In this document: positions 17,557 to 26,082 of the stretch, one piece after another
How the letters are laid out: each line of letters starts with the position of its first letter
Position numbering within the stretch: position 1 is the first letter of the stretch
Source of the DNA: Blattabacterium cuenoti
GTDB taxonomy: Bacteria > Bacteroidota > Bacteroidia > Flavobacteriales > Blattabacteriaceae
Assembly: GCF_014251375.1 (NCBI RefSeq)
Contig: NZ_CP059187.1
Span: 524,078-588,077 of the forward strand
DNA: 64,000 bases
Reading direction: 5' to 3'
The notes under the pieces: generated by a model
Told to the model about the DNA's origin: nothing
The model's input: the letters and a program-made list of their open reading frames with translations, nothing else
The model's database searches: none
Translations under genes and position numbers: made by a program

Positions 17557-18669
17557 TTATTGATTTAGTGGAAAACGATAAATCATTCCATTAATATTCA
17601 TTCCCGCTCCTAATGATGCCATTAAAATAGTATCTCCAGGATGAATTTCATGAGGAGGCATTTTTCCTTGAAGAATTAAATCTAATAAAGTAGGAACAGT
17701 AGCAACAGAAGAATTTCCAAATTTTTGGATAGTCATTGGCATTAAATTTGAATAAAAATATTTGTTTTTAAAAAAAAAAGAAGAATCATTGTACAATTTC
17801 AACAATCTTTTCAAAATAGCATAATCCATTTTAGCATTTGCTTGATGAATAAGAATTTTTTTAATATCTTTAATATGTAAATCCGCATGGTCCAATATAT
17901 TTTTTAGCATATTGGGAACTTCTGTTAATGCGTATTCATAAATCCGTCTTCCATTCATTTTAATATTGACTAAAGATTTCTTATAACTAGGATTCAAAGA
18001 AGGTCCATTAGTTAAATAATGTAATTCCTCATTGTTATTGCATTGAGAATCATAATAAATTATCCCGTTATTTTCATCTTTTATATCATCAATTGCAGAT
18101 AACACTGCGGCTCCTGCTCCATCCGAAAAAATCATTGCATTTCTATCATGTGGATCTATAACTTTAGATAAAGTCTCAGAACTTGTAATCAAAATATTAT
18201 TAGCATACCTAGATCGTAAAAGTTGATCTGCTAAAATCATCCCTTCGATCCATCCTGTACATCCAAAAATCATATCATATGGACGACATTTTCTATTTTT
18301 TATTTGAAGTTTATTCTTCACTCTAGCTGCTATCGAAGGCATCAAATCAGATTGAAAAGAAATAGGATTGATATCTCCATAATTGTGAGCAGATATAATA
18401 TAATCTATTTTTTCTTTATCAATTTTGGAATTGATCAAAGCTTTTTTTGCAGCAATAGTAGCAATATCTGAATTAAATAAATTATTATTATTAATGTATC
18501 TTCTTTCTTCTATTTCGGTTATTTTTTGAAATTTTTTAATAATATCTTCATTAGATTTATTGATTTTTAATCCTTTTTGATCGTAAAATGTATGTTTTAA
18601 AAAATGATTGCTTTTTACAATCTTTTTTGGTAAATAATGTCCAGTTCCTGTAATAACTGATCGAATCAT
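17557..18669 (-). CDS. fabH: 3-oxoacyl-ACP synthase III (KASIII)
   Basis: Condenses a starter acyl-CoA with malonyl-ACP to begin fatty acid synthesis. The thiolase-fold catalytic triad is visible: Cys in GCTGWIEGM (about 136), His in IHQANAKMD (about 272) and Asn in FGNSSVATVPTLL (about 317). I start at the ATG at 18669 (MIRSVITGTGHYLPKK, 370 aa); an upstream in-frame codon at 18819 would add 50 unconserved residues overlapping the divergent ubiE gene. KASIII paralogues with other substrates exist in Bacteroidota, so the exact starter is uncertain. Confidence 0.85.
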   Translation of the reverse strand: MIRSVITGTGHYLPKKIVKSNHFLKHTFYDQKGLKINKSNEDIIKKFQKITEIEERRYINNNNLFNSDIATIAAKKALINSKIDKEKIDYIISAHNYGDINPISFQSDLMPSIAARVKNKLQIKNRKCRPYDMIFGCTGWIEGMILADQLLRSRYANNILITSSETLSKVIDPHDRNAMIFSDGAGAAVLSAIDDIKDENNGIIYYDSQCNNNEELHYLTNGPSLNPSYKKSLVNIKMNGRRIYEYALTEVPNMLKNILDHADLHIKDIKKILIHQANAKMDYAILKRLLKLYNDSSFFFKNKYFYSNLMPMTIQKFGNSSVATVPTLLDLILQGKMPPHEIHPGDTILMASLGAGMNINGMIYRFPLNQ

Positions 18670-18760
18670 TTCACTACGTTTGAAAATAATAAATAATAAA
18701 TAATAAAATCTTTTGAAAAAATCGTTTTTTTCATTTCTGTTATGTAAATTACAGAATCTT

Positions 18761-19495
18761 ATGAACAAAGATCCTCTTTTCTCAAATGAAAAAGAATTAA
18801 CAAAAATGTTTGACGACATTTCTTCAAGATATGATTTTCTGAATCATGTTTTGTCTTTTGGAATAGATTTTCTTTGGAGAAAGAAAGCAGTGAATCTTCT
18901 AAATCACATTAATAAAAAAAAAAAAATATTAGATGTAGCTACTGGAACTGGAGATTTTGCTATACTAATTGCTAAAAAATTTCATGACACTAATGTGATA
19001 GGTATGGATCCATCTTACAAAATGCTAAAAATAGCTCAAAAAAAAATAAAAAATCATTTTCTTGAAAAAAGAGTTCAAATTATTCAGGGCTATTCACAAA
19101 ATATCCCATTTAAAAATGATACATTTGACGGGGTGACTATTTCTTTCGGTTTTAGAAATTTTCAGTGTTTTCACATTTCTTTAAAAGAAATATATAGAAT
19201 CCTTAAACCTTTGGGTTTTTTAGAAATTTTAGAATTTTCTCATCCTTCAAATATTTGTATAAAAAAACTTTATTATTTTTATTCTCATTTTATTTTACCT
19301 AAAATTGGAAGTTATCTATCAAAAAATTATTTTGCCTATAACTATTTACAAGAATCTATTAAATCTTTTTCTTATTACGGAAATAAAATGAAAAAATTTT
19401 TAAAATACCACAGATTTAACCCCATTCATACAAAAAAATTAACATTTGGAATTGCATCTATTTATTTATCAAAAAAAATAGTTTCTTCTAAGTGA
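18761..19495 (+). CDS. ubiE: Demethylmenaquinone C-methyltransferase
   Basis: SAM-dependent methyltransferase making menaquinone, the quinone of Bacteroidota respiration. The SAM-binding motif LDVATGTGDFAI lies near residue 57, followed by the family signature VTISFGFRNFQ. I choose the ATG at 18761 (MNKDPLFSNEKELTKMFDDIS, 244 aa) over one at 18713, because homologues start just before the KMFDxIS segment and the longer form would crowd the divergent fabH. An A13 run (18914-18926) lies inside this gene and is in frame. menG is an equivalent name. Confidence 0.9.
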   Translation: MNKDPLFSNEKELTKMFDDISSRYDFLNHVLSFGIDFLWRKKAVNLLNHINKKKKILDVATGTGDFAILIAKKFHDTNVIGMDPSYKMLKIAQKKIKNHFLEKRVQIIQGYSQNIPFKNDTFDGVTISFGFRNFQCFHISLKEIYRILKPLGFLEILEFSHPSNICIKKLYYFYSHFILPKIGSYLSKNYFAYNYLQESIKSFSYYGNKMKKFLKYHRFNPIHTKKLTFGIASIYLSKKIVSSK

Positions 19496-19528
19496 TATTT
19501 TTAGATCAATTAAAATTTTTTCATACTT

Positions 19529-21031
19529 ATGAAGTCTTTATCTGGATATTTTACATCTGCTTTTCTAAAAAAAAGAATTAAAAATATAGAACATATTATC
19601 CGGAATCCAATAGGTACCCAACATCAATTAATGCAAAAATTGATTGTATATGCAAAAAATACTGAATTTGGAAAAAAATATGGATTTTGCAACATCAAAA
19701 AATACAAACAATTTTCTGAAAGAATCCCCATCTCTAAATATATGGATTTACATCCTATAATTAAAAGAATCAGAAAAGGAGAAAAAAATGTTCTTTGGCC
19801 CGGTCAAGTAAAATGGTTCGCCAGATCATCTGGAACTACAAATACAAAAAGTAAGTATATTCCTGTGACTAAGAATTCTATGAATGAATGTCATTACAAA
19901 GCAGGAAAAGATATGTTATCTATATACATTCATAATCATCCCAAAACGAAAGTTTTTTTCGGAAAATCTCTTCGTTTAGGAGGAAGTTTCGAGTTATACA
20001 AAAAGTACAATACTTTTTATGGAGACTTATCTTCTATTTTGATAAAAAACCTTCCATTTTGGGCGGAATATATTAGTATTCCAAATAAAAAAATTGCTTT
20101 AATAAGTGAATGGGAAAAAAAATTAGAAACCCTTGTTAAAGAAACATTATATAAAGATGTCCGCATTCTTTTAGGAGTTTGTTCTTGGTTACTAATTTTT
20201 TTAAACCAATTATTACAAACATCTAAAAAAAACAAAATAGATGAAATATGGAAAAACATAGAAGTGATTTTCCATGGAGGTGTAAGTTTTAAACCATATA
20301 TTTCACAATACAATAATTTATTCTCTAACTCTATTAATTATTATGAAGTATACAGCGCATCAGAAGGTTTTTTTGCAATACAGGATCAAAAAAATGAAAA
20401 AGATCTTTTACTATTATTAGATCATGGAATTTTTTATGAATTTATTCCCATGGAAGAATTCGAGCTCCCTTATCAAAAAATTATTCCTATTGAAAAAGTA
20501 GAATTGAACAAAAATTATGCAATTGTTATTTCTACAAACGCTGGATTATGGAGATATATAGTTGGCGACACAATAAAATTCACTAGTTTATCTCCATATA
20601 GAATTCTTATTTCTGGAAGAACTACCCATTATATAAATTCTTTTGGAGAAGAATTAATTATTGAAAATGCGGAAAAAGCATTACACATGGCTTGTATAAA
20701 AACTGATTCTATTATTCATGAATATACAGCAGGGCCTATTTATATGAATCAGAAAAATTCGGGAGCTCATGAATGGATTATAGAATTTAAAGAACCACCA
20801 AAAAATTTAAACAATTTTAGAGATCTTTTAGATGAAGAATTAAAATCTTTGAATTCGGATTATGAAATTAAACGGGATAAGAATATAATTTTACGTCCTC
20901 CTGTTATATATGTTGCTAGAAATGGATTGTTTTACGATTGGTTAAAAAAACAGAAAAAATTAGGGGGACAAAATAAAGTCCCCCGATTGTCTAATGATAG
21001 AAAATATATAGATTCTCTGTTAAATATGTAG
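19529..21031 (+). CDS. GH3 family acyl-acid-amido synthetase-like protein
   Basis: Member of the GH3 (auxin-responsive promoter) family, which adenylates carboxylic acids and often joins them to amino acids. Family landmarks are visible: an ATP-binding RSSGTTNTKSKYIPVT segment (about residues 95-110), the acyl-adenylating YSASEGFFA-type motif (about 275), NAGLWRYIVGDTIKF (about 340), and the conserved LGGQNKVPRL near the C-terminus. At 500 aa it is full length. GH3 proteins are best known from plants but occur widely in Bacteroidota; the substrate in bacteria is unknown. It follows ubiE by 33 bp and may be cotranscribed. Confidence 0.85.
   Translation: MKSLSGYFTSAFLKKRIKNIEHIIRNPIGTQHQLMQKLIVYAKNTEFGKKYGFCNIKKYKQFSERIPISKYMDLHPIIKRIRKGEKNVLWPGQVKWFARSSGTTNTKSKYIPVTKNSMNECHYKAGKDMLSIYIHNHPKTKVFFGKSLRLGGSFELYKKYNTFYGDLSSILIKNLPFWAEYISIPNKKIALISEWEKKLETLVKETLYKDVRILLGVCSWLLIFLNQLLQTSKKNKIDEIWKNIEVIFHGGVSFKPYISQYNNLFSNSINYYEVYSASEGFFAIQDQKNEKDLLLLLDHGIFYEFIPMEEFELPYQKIIPIEKVELNKNYAIVISTNAGLWRYIVGDTIKFTSLSPYRILISGRTTHYINSFGEELIIENAEKALHMACIKTDSIIHEYTAGPIYMNQKNSGAHEWIIEFKEPPKNLNNFRDLLDEELKSLNSDYEIKRDKNIILRPPVIYVARNGLFYDWLKKQKKLGGQNKVPRLSNDRKYIDSLLNM
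20963..20984. repeat. hairpin near the 3' end of the GH3-family gene
   Basis: GGGGGAC (20963-20969) and GTCCCCC (20978-20984) form a 7-bp GC-rich stem with an 8-base loop, inside the codons for the conserved LGGQNKVPRL motif. No T tract follows, so it is not a normal terminator. Confidence 0.6.
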
Positions 21032-21089
21032 TTTTTTAATTCAAAAATTATTTTTATTTTAACTTTACAATACAATCATACATATGTAT

Positions 21090-21359
21090 ATGTACTTGAC
21101 ATCAGAAAAAAAAAAAGAAATATTTAAAACTTATGGAGCATCTGTTTTAGATACAGGTTCATCCAAAGCACAAGTTGCTTTATTTACTTATAGAATTAAC
21201 CATTTAAGCAAACATCTAGAAAATAATAAGAAAGACTTCAACACAGAAAGAGCACTAGTCAAATTAGTAGGAAAAAGAAAAAAACTACTGAAATATATAG
21301 AACTATATGATAGAAATAGTTACAAAGAACTAATCAAACACTTGGGATTAAGAAAATGA
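21090..21359 (+). CDS. rpsO: 30S ribosomal protein S15
   Basis: Primary 16S rRNA-binding protein of the small subunit. The S15 signature is clear: YGASVLDTGSSKAQVALFTYRINHLSKHL followed at the end by LGLRK. I prefer the ATG at 21090 (MYLTSEKKKEIF, 89 aa), the usual S15 N-terminus; an in-frame ATG two codons earlier (21084) is also possible. The start sits in the 12-bp palindrome ATACATATGTAT. rpsO upstream of pnp and rpoD is conserved in Bacteroidota. Confidence 0.96.
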   Translation: MYLTSEKKKEIFKTYGASVLDTGSSKAQVALFTYRINHLSKHLENNKKDFNTERALVKLVGKRKKLLKYIELYDRNSYKELIKHLGLRK

Positions 21360-21492
21360 TCAATTTACAGAAAAAAATAAAAACTGATAAATAAATAATC
21401 CGATTCTCCATACACAAACACAATACAAAATAATATAATTAAGTAAAGTAAGTGTATCAATTACTATGATGTAATTTCTAATTACAAATAAA

Positions 21493-21526
21493 TTATCCTT
21501 TTAAGATCTTTTCAGAAAGGAGATAA
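21493..21526 (+). promoter_or_regulatory. possible hairpin in the pnp leader
   Basis: TTATCCTTT (from 21493) can pair with AAAGGAGATAA (21516-21526) with a two-base bulge. The stem covers an AAAGGAG Shine-Dalgarno-like stretch about 70 bases before the pnp ATG. In enterobacteria the pnp leader hairpin mediates RNase III/PNPase autoregulation; whether this is analogous is speculation. Confidence 0.3.
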
Positions 21527-21590
21527 AAACACAATTTTTTTTTTGTTTTTTTTTATTCAGTTCAGACAGATCAGAAGAAAACAATTCAAT

Positions 21591-23726
21591 ATGTCAGATA
21601 TAGTAAAAGAAATTATTTCTCTAGAAGATGATCGTACTATTGTAATAGAAACAGGACAGTTAGCTAAACAAGCTGACGGGTCTGCTATTGTACGTACAAA
21701 AAATACAATGTTATTAGCAACTGTAGTCGTTTCCAAGGAAATTAAAAATGGAATCAATTTTTTGCCATTAACAGTAGATTATAGAGAAAAATATTCTGCA
21801 GGTGGAAAAATTCCTGGTGGATTTATAAAAAGAGAAGGAAGACCTTCTGATGAAGAGATTTTAACAATGAGATTAGTAGATCGTGTCTTAAGACCTACTT
21901 TTCCTGATTTCTTTCGAAAAGAAATACAGATTATGATATCTTTGTTATCTTATGATAAAACAGTTTTACCAGATGGATTAGCTGGATTAGCCGCGTCCAC
22001 TGCCTTGTCAGTGGCAGGGATTCCATTTGATGGCCCAATATCAGAAACCCGTATTATCCGTGTAAATGGAAAATTTATTCTAAATCCTAGTTTAGATCAG
22101 TTGGAAAAAGCAGATATAGATTTAATAGTAGGTGCTTCTATGAATTCTATTATCATGATAGAAGGAGAAATGAAAGAAATTTCAGAGAAAGAATTTATAA
22201 ATGCTATTACTACAGCTCATAAAGCTGTAAAAAATCAAATACAAGCGCAAATTAAACTGGTAAAAAAACTACCAAAAAATCGTTTTATTTTCTTTTATAA
22301 TGATTTGAATCAAGAAGATTCTTTAGAAAAAGAAAATTTGAAAAAAGAACTTTTTTCTTTTTCTTATGAAAAAATATACAAAGTATATAAAAGTTACTTG
22401 GATAAAAAAACGAGATCTTTTCAGGAAAAAGAAATATTAAATCAATTCAAGAAAAATTTTTCAACAAATGAAATAGAAAAAAATGAGATTTATATTCTTC
22501 AATGTTATGAGGAAATTAAAAAAGAAATAATTAGACATATGATTTTAGAAGAAGGGGTTCGATTAGATGGAAGAACCAATCAACAAATACGCCCAATATG
22601 TAGTATTGTAGACTATCTACCTGGAATACATGGATCCGCATTGTTTTCAAGAGGAGATACTCAGTCTTTAACTACAGTAACATTAGGATCATCTTTAGAT
22701 GCCAATAGAATTGATAATGTTATTATGGAAAACCAAGAAAAATTTTATCTACATTATAATTTTCCTCCTTTTTCTACAGGAGATATACGAGTCATTAGAG
22801 GTGTGACTAGAAGAGAAATAGGTCATGGAAATTTAGCACAAAGAGCTCTAAGAAATGTTCTTTCCAATAATCCATATACAATTCGTGTAGTTTCTGATAT
22901 ATTAGAATCTAATGGTTCTTCTTCTATGGCTACAGTTTGTGCAGCAAGTTTAGCATTGATGGATGCAGGAATACCTATTGAAAATCCTGTTTCTGGAATT
23001 TCTATGGGATTGTTCACAGATAAAAAAAAAGAAAAGACAGTTATAATCTCTGATATTACTGGAGATGAAGATAGTTTTGGAGAACTTGATTTTAAAATAA
23101 CGGGAACAAAGAATGGAATTACAGCATGTCAAATGGATGTAAAAACAAAAGGATTAACATATGATCTTTTAAATAAAATTTTAATGCAAGCTTTTAAAGG
23201 TCGTATCTTCATATTAAAAAATATGTTGAATACTTTACCAAAGTATAGAAAAAAATTGAAACCTAATGCTCCAAAAATATATACTTTAAATATCCCAAAA
23301 GATTTGATAGGTTCCGTTATAGGCCCGGGAGGAAAAATTATTCAAGAAATACAATCTCATACAGAGACAAATATTTTAATTAAAGAAAAAGAAGGAATGG
23401 GGTATATTGAAATTATAGGAAAAGATTATAAAAAAATGGAAAAAGCTATTAATAGAATTAAAGAAATTACTTTTGTTCCTGAAATTGGGAAGGTTTACAA
23501 AGCAAAAGTAAAATCTATAAAAGATTTTGGAGCTTTTGTTGAAATTTCTAAAGGAATAGAAGGATTATTACATATTTCTGAAATAGGATGGAAAAAATTA
23601 AACAATATAGAAGAAGAATTGAAAATAGGAGATATTATTGATGTAAAATTCATGGGAATTAACGATAAAAACAAAAAAATGAAACTTTCTAGAAAAGTCC
23701 TCTTCCCTCGTCCTACGAAAAAATAA
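21591..23726 (+). CDS. pnp: Polyribonucleotide nucleotidyltransferase (PNPase)
   Basis: Phosphorolytic 3'-5' exoribonuclease of mRNA decay. Two RNase PH-type domains (about 10-230 and 310-540) are joined by a helical linker, followed by a KH domain (GSVIGPGGKIIQEIQ) and an S1 domain (GKVYKAKVKSIKDFGAFVEI). The FSTGDIRVIRGVTRREIGHG and DAGIP segments mark the catalytic core. I start at the ATG at 21591 (MSDIVKEIISL, 711 aa); a TTG at 21543 would add 16 unconserved residues. It has a 231-bp leader after rpsO and is followed after 10 bp by rpoD. Confidence 0.96.
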   Translation: MSDIVKEIISLEDDRTIVIETGQLAKQADGSAIVRTKNTMLLATVVVSKEIKNGINFLPLTVDYREKYSAGGKIPGGFIKREGRPSDEEILTMRLVDRVLRPTFPDFFRKEIQIMISLLSYDKTVLPDGLAGLAASTALSVAGIPFDGPISETRIIRVNGKFILNPSLDQLEKADIDLIVGASMNSIIMIEGEMKEISEKEFINAITTAHKAVKNQIQAQIKLVKKLPKNRFIFFYNDLNQEDSLEKENLKKELFSFSYEKIYKVYKSYLDKKTRSFQEKEILNQFKKNFSTNEIEKNEIYILQCYEEIKKEIIRHMILEEGVRLDGRTNQQIRPICSIVDYLPGIHGSALFSRGDTQSLTTVTLGSSLDANRIDNVIMENQEKFYLHYNFPPFSTGDIRVIRGVTRREIGHGNLAQRALRNVLSNNPYTIRVVSDILESNGSSSMATVCAASLALMDAGIPIENPVSGISMGLFTDKKKEKTVIISDITGDEDSFGELDFKITGTKNGITACQMDVKTKGLTYDLLNKILMQAFKGRIFILKNMLNTLPKYRKKLKPNAPKIYTLNIPKDLIGSVIGPGGKIIQEIQSHTETNILIKEKEGMGYIEIIGKDYKKMEKAINRIKEITFVPEIGKVYKAKVKSIKDFGAFVEISKGIEGLLHISEIGWKKLNNIEEELKIGDIIDVKFMGINDKNKKMKLSRKVLFPRPTKK

Positions 23727-23736
23727 TTTTTTAATT

Positions 23737-24603
23737 ATGAGACAACTAAAAATTACTAAACAAGTAACCAATCGTGAATCTGAATCTTTAGATAAATATC
23801 TTCATGAAATAGGAAAAATTCCATTATTAACACCAGAAGAAGAAGTAGAATATGCTCGTAAAGCAAGAAAAGGAGATCCATATGCTATAGAAAAGCTTGT
23901 TAATGCTAATTTACGTTTTGTTGTTTCTGTAGCTAAACAATATCAAAATCAAGGATTAAGTTTATGCGATTTAATAAATGAAGGAAATTTAGGGTTGATA
24001 AAGGGGATACTTCGTTTTGATGAAACAAGAGGCTTCAAATGTATTTCTTATGTTGTTTGGTGGATAAGACAAGCAATTCTACAAGCAATTGCAGAACAAT
24101 CAAGATCTATTCGTCAACCCACAAATAAATTAGCTTTATTAAATAAAATACTTAAAACTCTTTCTCAATTAGAACAAGAGTTACAAAGAACCCCTTCTGT
24201 AAGAGAAATCGCAGAACATTTAAATATGAATGAAAAAGATGTAGAAGAATCTATCAAAAATTCAGGTAGACATGTTTCAATGGACGCCCCTTTAATAGAA
24301 GGGGAAGATTCCTCTAATCTATATGATTTAGTACGATCTGATGAATCACCTAGACCGGATGAACATTTAGAAAAAGAATCTCTTAGAAAAGATATAAAGA
24401 GAATTTTAGAAACTTTAAGTGAAAGAGAACGTCGTGTTATCATTTTACATTTTGGTTTGAATGGATCCCCCCCAATGACATTAGAAGAAGTAGGACAATC
24501 TTGTGATTTAACAAGAGAAAGAGTGAGACAAATTGAAAGCATAGCTTTAAAAAGATTAAAACATTCTTCCAGAAGTAAAATACTAAAACCTTATTTAGGA
24601 TAA
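23737..24603 (+). CDS. rpoD: Principal RNA polymerase sigma factor (short Bacteroidota type)
   Basis: Primary sigma-70 factor. Region 1.2 (SLDKYLHEIGKIPLLTPEEEV), region 2 (LRFVVSVAKQYQNQGLSLCDLINEGNLGL, then KCISYVVWWIRQAI), region 3 (RTPSVREIAEHL) and region 4 with its helix-turn-helix (MTLEEVGQSCDLTRERVRQIE) are all present. At 288 aa it is the compact form usual in Bacteroidota, without region 1.1 or the non-conserved region. These sigma factors read the TTTG/TAnnTTTG promoters found in this window. Confidence 0.95.
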   Translation: MRQLKITKQVTNRESESLDKYLHEIGKIPLLTPEEEVEYARKARKGDPYAIEKLVNANLRFVVSVAKQYQNQGLSLCDLINEGNLGLIKGILRFDETRGFKCISYVVWWIRQAILQAIAEQSRSIRQPTNKLALLNKILKTLSQLEQELQRTPSVREIAEHLNMNEKDVEESIKNSGRHVSMDAPLIEGEDSSNLYDLVRSDESPRPDEHLEKESLRKDIKRILETLSERERRVIILHFGLNGSPPMTLEEVGQSCDLTRERVRQIESIALKRLKHSSRSKILKPYLG

Positions 24604-24622
24604 ATAAAAAATATAAAAAAGA

Positions 24623-24697
24623 AGACCCCGATGGGATTCGAACCCATAAACCTTCTGATCCGTAGTCAGATGCTCTATCCAATTAAGCTACGGGGTC
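24623..24697 (-). tRNA. tRNA-Arg (anticodon ACG)
   Basis: On the minus strand the cloverleaf starts GACCCCGTAGCTTAATTGGA, with a 7-bp acceptor stem (GACCCCG/CGGGGTC), a D arm, the anticodon stem TCTGA/TCAGA around the loop CTACGGA (anticodon ACG), and the T-loop GGTTCGAATCC. The CCA end is not encoded. The discriminator base would be T, which is unusual. It lies between rpoD and tpiA. Confidence 0.93.
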
Positions 24698-24729
24698 ATG
24701 TAAATACGAATACTATTTTAATTCTTTTT

Positions 24730-25488
24730 TTAAGATAAAAGGATTTTTACAAATTTTTCTATTCTTAGTGAAGAATTTCCAACCAGCCCCCCATCTATAT
24801 CTTCTTGAGAAAAAAGATTTCTAGCATTAGTCTCGCTAATACTTCCTCCATATAAAATAGAAATTCTTTTAGATATTTTTTTTCCATACTTTTCCATAAA
24901 TAAGGAACGAATATACTGATGCATTTTCTGAGCTTGTTCAGGAGTAGCAGTTTTTCCTGTTCCAATTGCCCATATCGGTTCGTATGCTATAATAAAAAAG
25001 TTCATTTTTTCTGAAGGAAATTGAAAAATAGTTTTTTCTAACTGATTTTTTATAACAGAAAAATGTTTTTTTTTTTCTCTTTCAAAAAACGTTTCTCCAA
25101 TACAGAAAATAATGGAAAAACCATATTTTAATGAAATATGAATTTTTTTCAGTAGAATCTCATTTGTTTCAAAAAAATACTTTTTACGCTCACTATGTCC
25201 TAATATAACTTGTTGTACCCCTATAGATCTTAACATAGAAACAGACACTTCACCTGTATAAGATCCATTTTCTATTTGATGAACATTTTGAGCGGAAATA
25301 CTTAAACAAGTCCCTTGTAAAATCTGATTTGAAATTTGTAAAAAAGGAAAAGATGGTGCTATAATTACTTTTTTTTTGTGATTTATTTTTCTTTCAAGAA
25401 TAATTTTTAATAAGTTTCTAAGAAAAGAAGTAGTTTCATAGAAATCATGATTCATCTTCCAATTTGCAATTACAATTTTTTTTTTCAT
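24730..25488 (-). CDS. tpiA: Triosephosphate isomerase
   Basis: Interconverts dihydroxyacetone phosphate and glyceraldehyde-3-phosphate. The N-terminal ANWKMN carries the catalytic Asn and Lys (residues 9 and 11), followed by the electrophilic His in GHSERKKYF (about 98) and the catalytic Glu in AYEPIWAIGTGK (about 170). The phosphate-binding SILYGGSISETNA and GGLVGNSSL are also present. At 252 aa it is complete. The first 44 bp overlap the end of the upstream DUF1599 gene in another frame. The start cannot move much, because the conserved residues begin at codon 9. Confidence 0.96.
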   Translation of the reverse strand: MKKKIVIANWKMNHDFYETTSFLRNLLKIILERKINHKKKVIIAPSFPFLQISNQILQGTCLSISAQNVHQIENGSYTGEVSVSMLRSIGVQQVILGHSERKKYFFETNEILLKKIHISLKYGFSIIFCIGETFFEREKKKHFSVIKNQLEKTIFQFPSEKMNFFIIAYEPIWAIGTGKTATPEQAQKMHQYIRSLFMEKYGKKISKRISILYGGSISETNARNLFSQEDIDGGLVGNSSLRIEKFVKILLS

Positions 25489-26032
25489 TGTTCGTATAGA
25501 TAGAAAAATTATTAGTTTTTTCTTCTAGTTTTTCCATATATTTAATTAATAAAAATGTTATCATTTTTAACATTTCAAAATAGAATTTTTCATTAAAATA
25601 TGAAAAATATTTTTTTTTCTTAATATGAAAAATATTTCTTACAATTTTATCTATTGAAATATTTTCATATGTAGAATTAGAATTATAACTATAACTTTTG
25701 ATCTTATTTAATTCTTTAGTATAAATATTTAAAATTTTAAAATGTTTAATTTTTTTTTCTAAATCATGAGAATAATTTAATTTTATTAATGTTATTATAA
25801 TATAATTTATGATATCTATGTATGTATCTATAATGTTTTCTTCTTTTACTTTTTGATTTTGATTACCTATTTTTTGTATATTTTGTATACGTAAAATTTT
25901 TATAAAAATTTGATCCATCATAGATGTATTTTTTAGCTTTTTCCATGAAATATCATAATCTTTTAATTTTTCTTTAAACAATTTTTTACATTTTTTAATG
26001 ATAAAATCAATGAAAATATGATTCATATCCAT
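25445..26032 (-). CDS. DUF1599-family protein, degenerate second half
   Basis: Resembles the Bacteroidota DUF1599 (nucleotide modification-associated) proteins that neighbour folP and tpiA in Flavobacteriia. The first half matches well: KKCKKLFKEKLKDYDISWKKL, then SMMDQIFIKILRIQNIQ and DIINYIIITLIKL. Family members carry a second, similar copy; here it is only faintly recognisable (DKIVRNIFHIK and FYFEMLKMITFLLIKYME), and the segment between is Ser/Asn/Tyr-rich. The function is unknown. The stop lies 44 bp inside tpiA. A start at residue 1 or 3 is equally possible. It may be an eroding gene. Confidence 0.65.
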   Translation of the reverse strand: MDMNHIFIDFIIKKCKKLFKEKLKDYDISWKKLKNTSMMDQIFIKILRIQNIQKIGNQNQKVKEENIIDTYIDIINYIIITLIKLNYSHDLEKKIKHFKILNIYTKELNKIKSYSYNSNSTYENISIDKIVRNIFHIKKKKYFSYFNEKFYFEMLKMITFLLIKYMEKLEEKTNNFSIYTNNEKKNCNCKLEDES

Positions 26033-26082
26033 ATCATTGAATTTGATTATTCAATCAATTACAAAAATAGTTTTTTTTTAAA

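Noticed and set aside
18914-18926. Frameshift in the A13 run of ubiE
   Set aside because: The frame continues correctly into LDVATGTGDFA; the run is in frame.
20963-20984. Terminator of the GH3-family gene
   Set aside because: The hairpin lies before the stop, codes for a conserved motif and is not followed by a T tract.
24165-24542. Minus-strand open frame opposite rpoD
   Set aside because: It is the shadow of the rpoD coding strand with no family signature; rpoD motifs are unambiguous.
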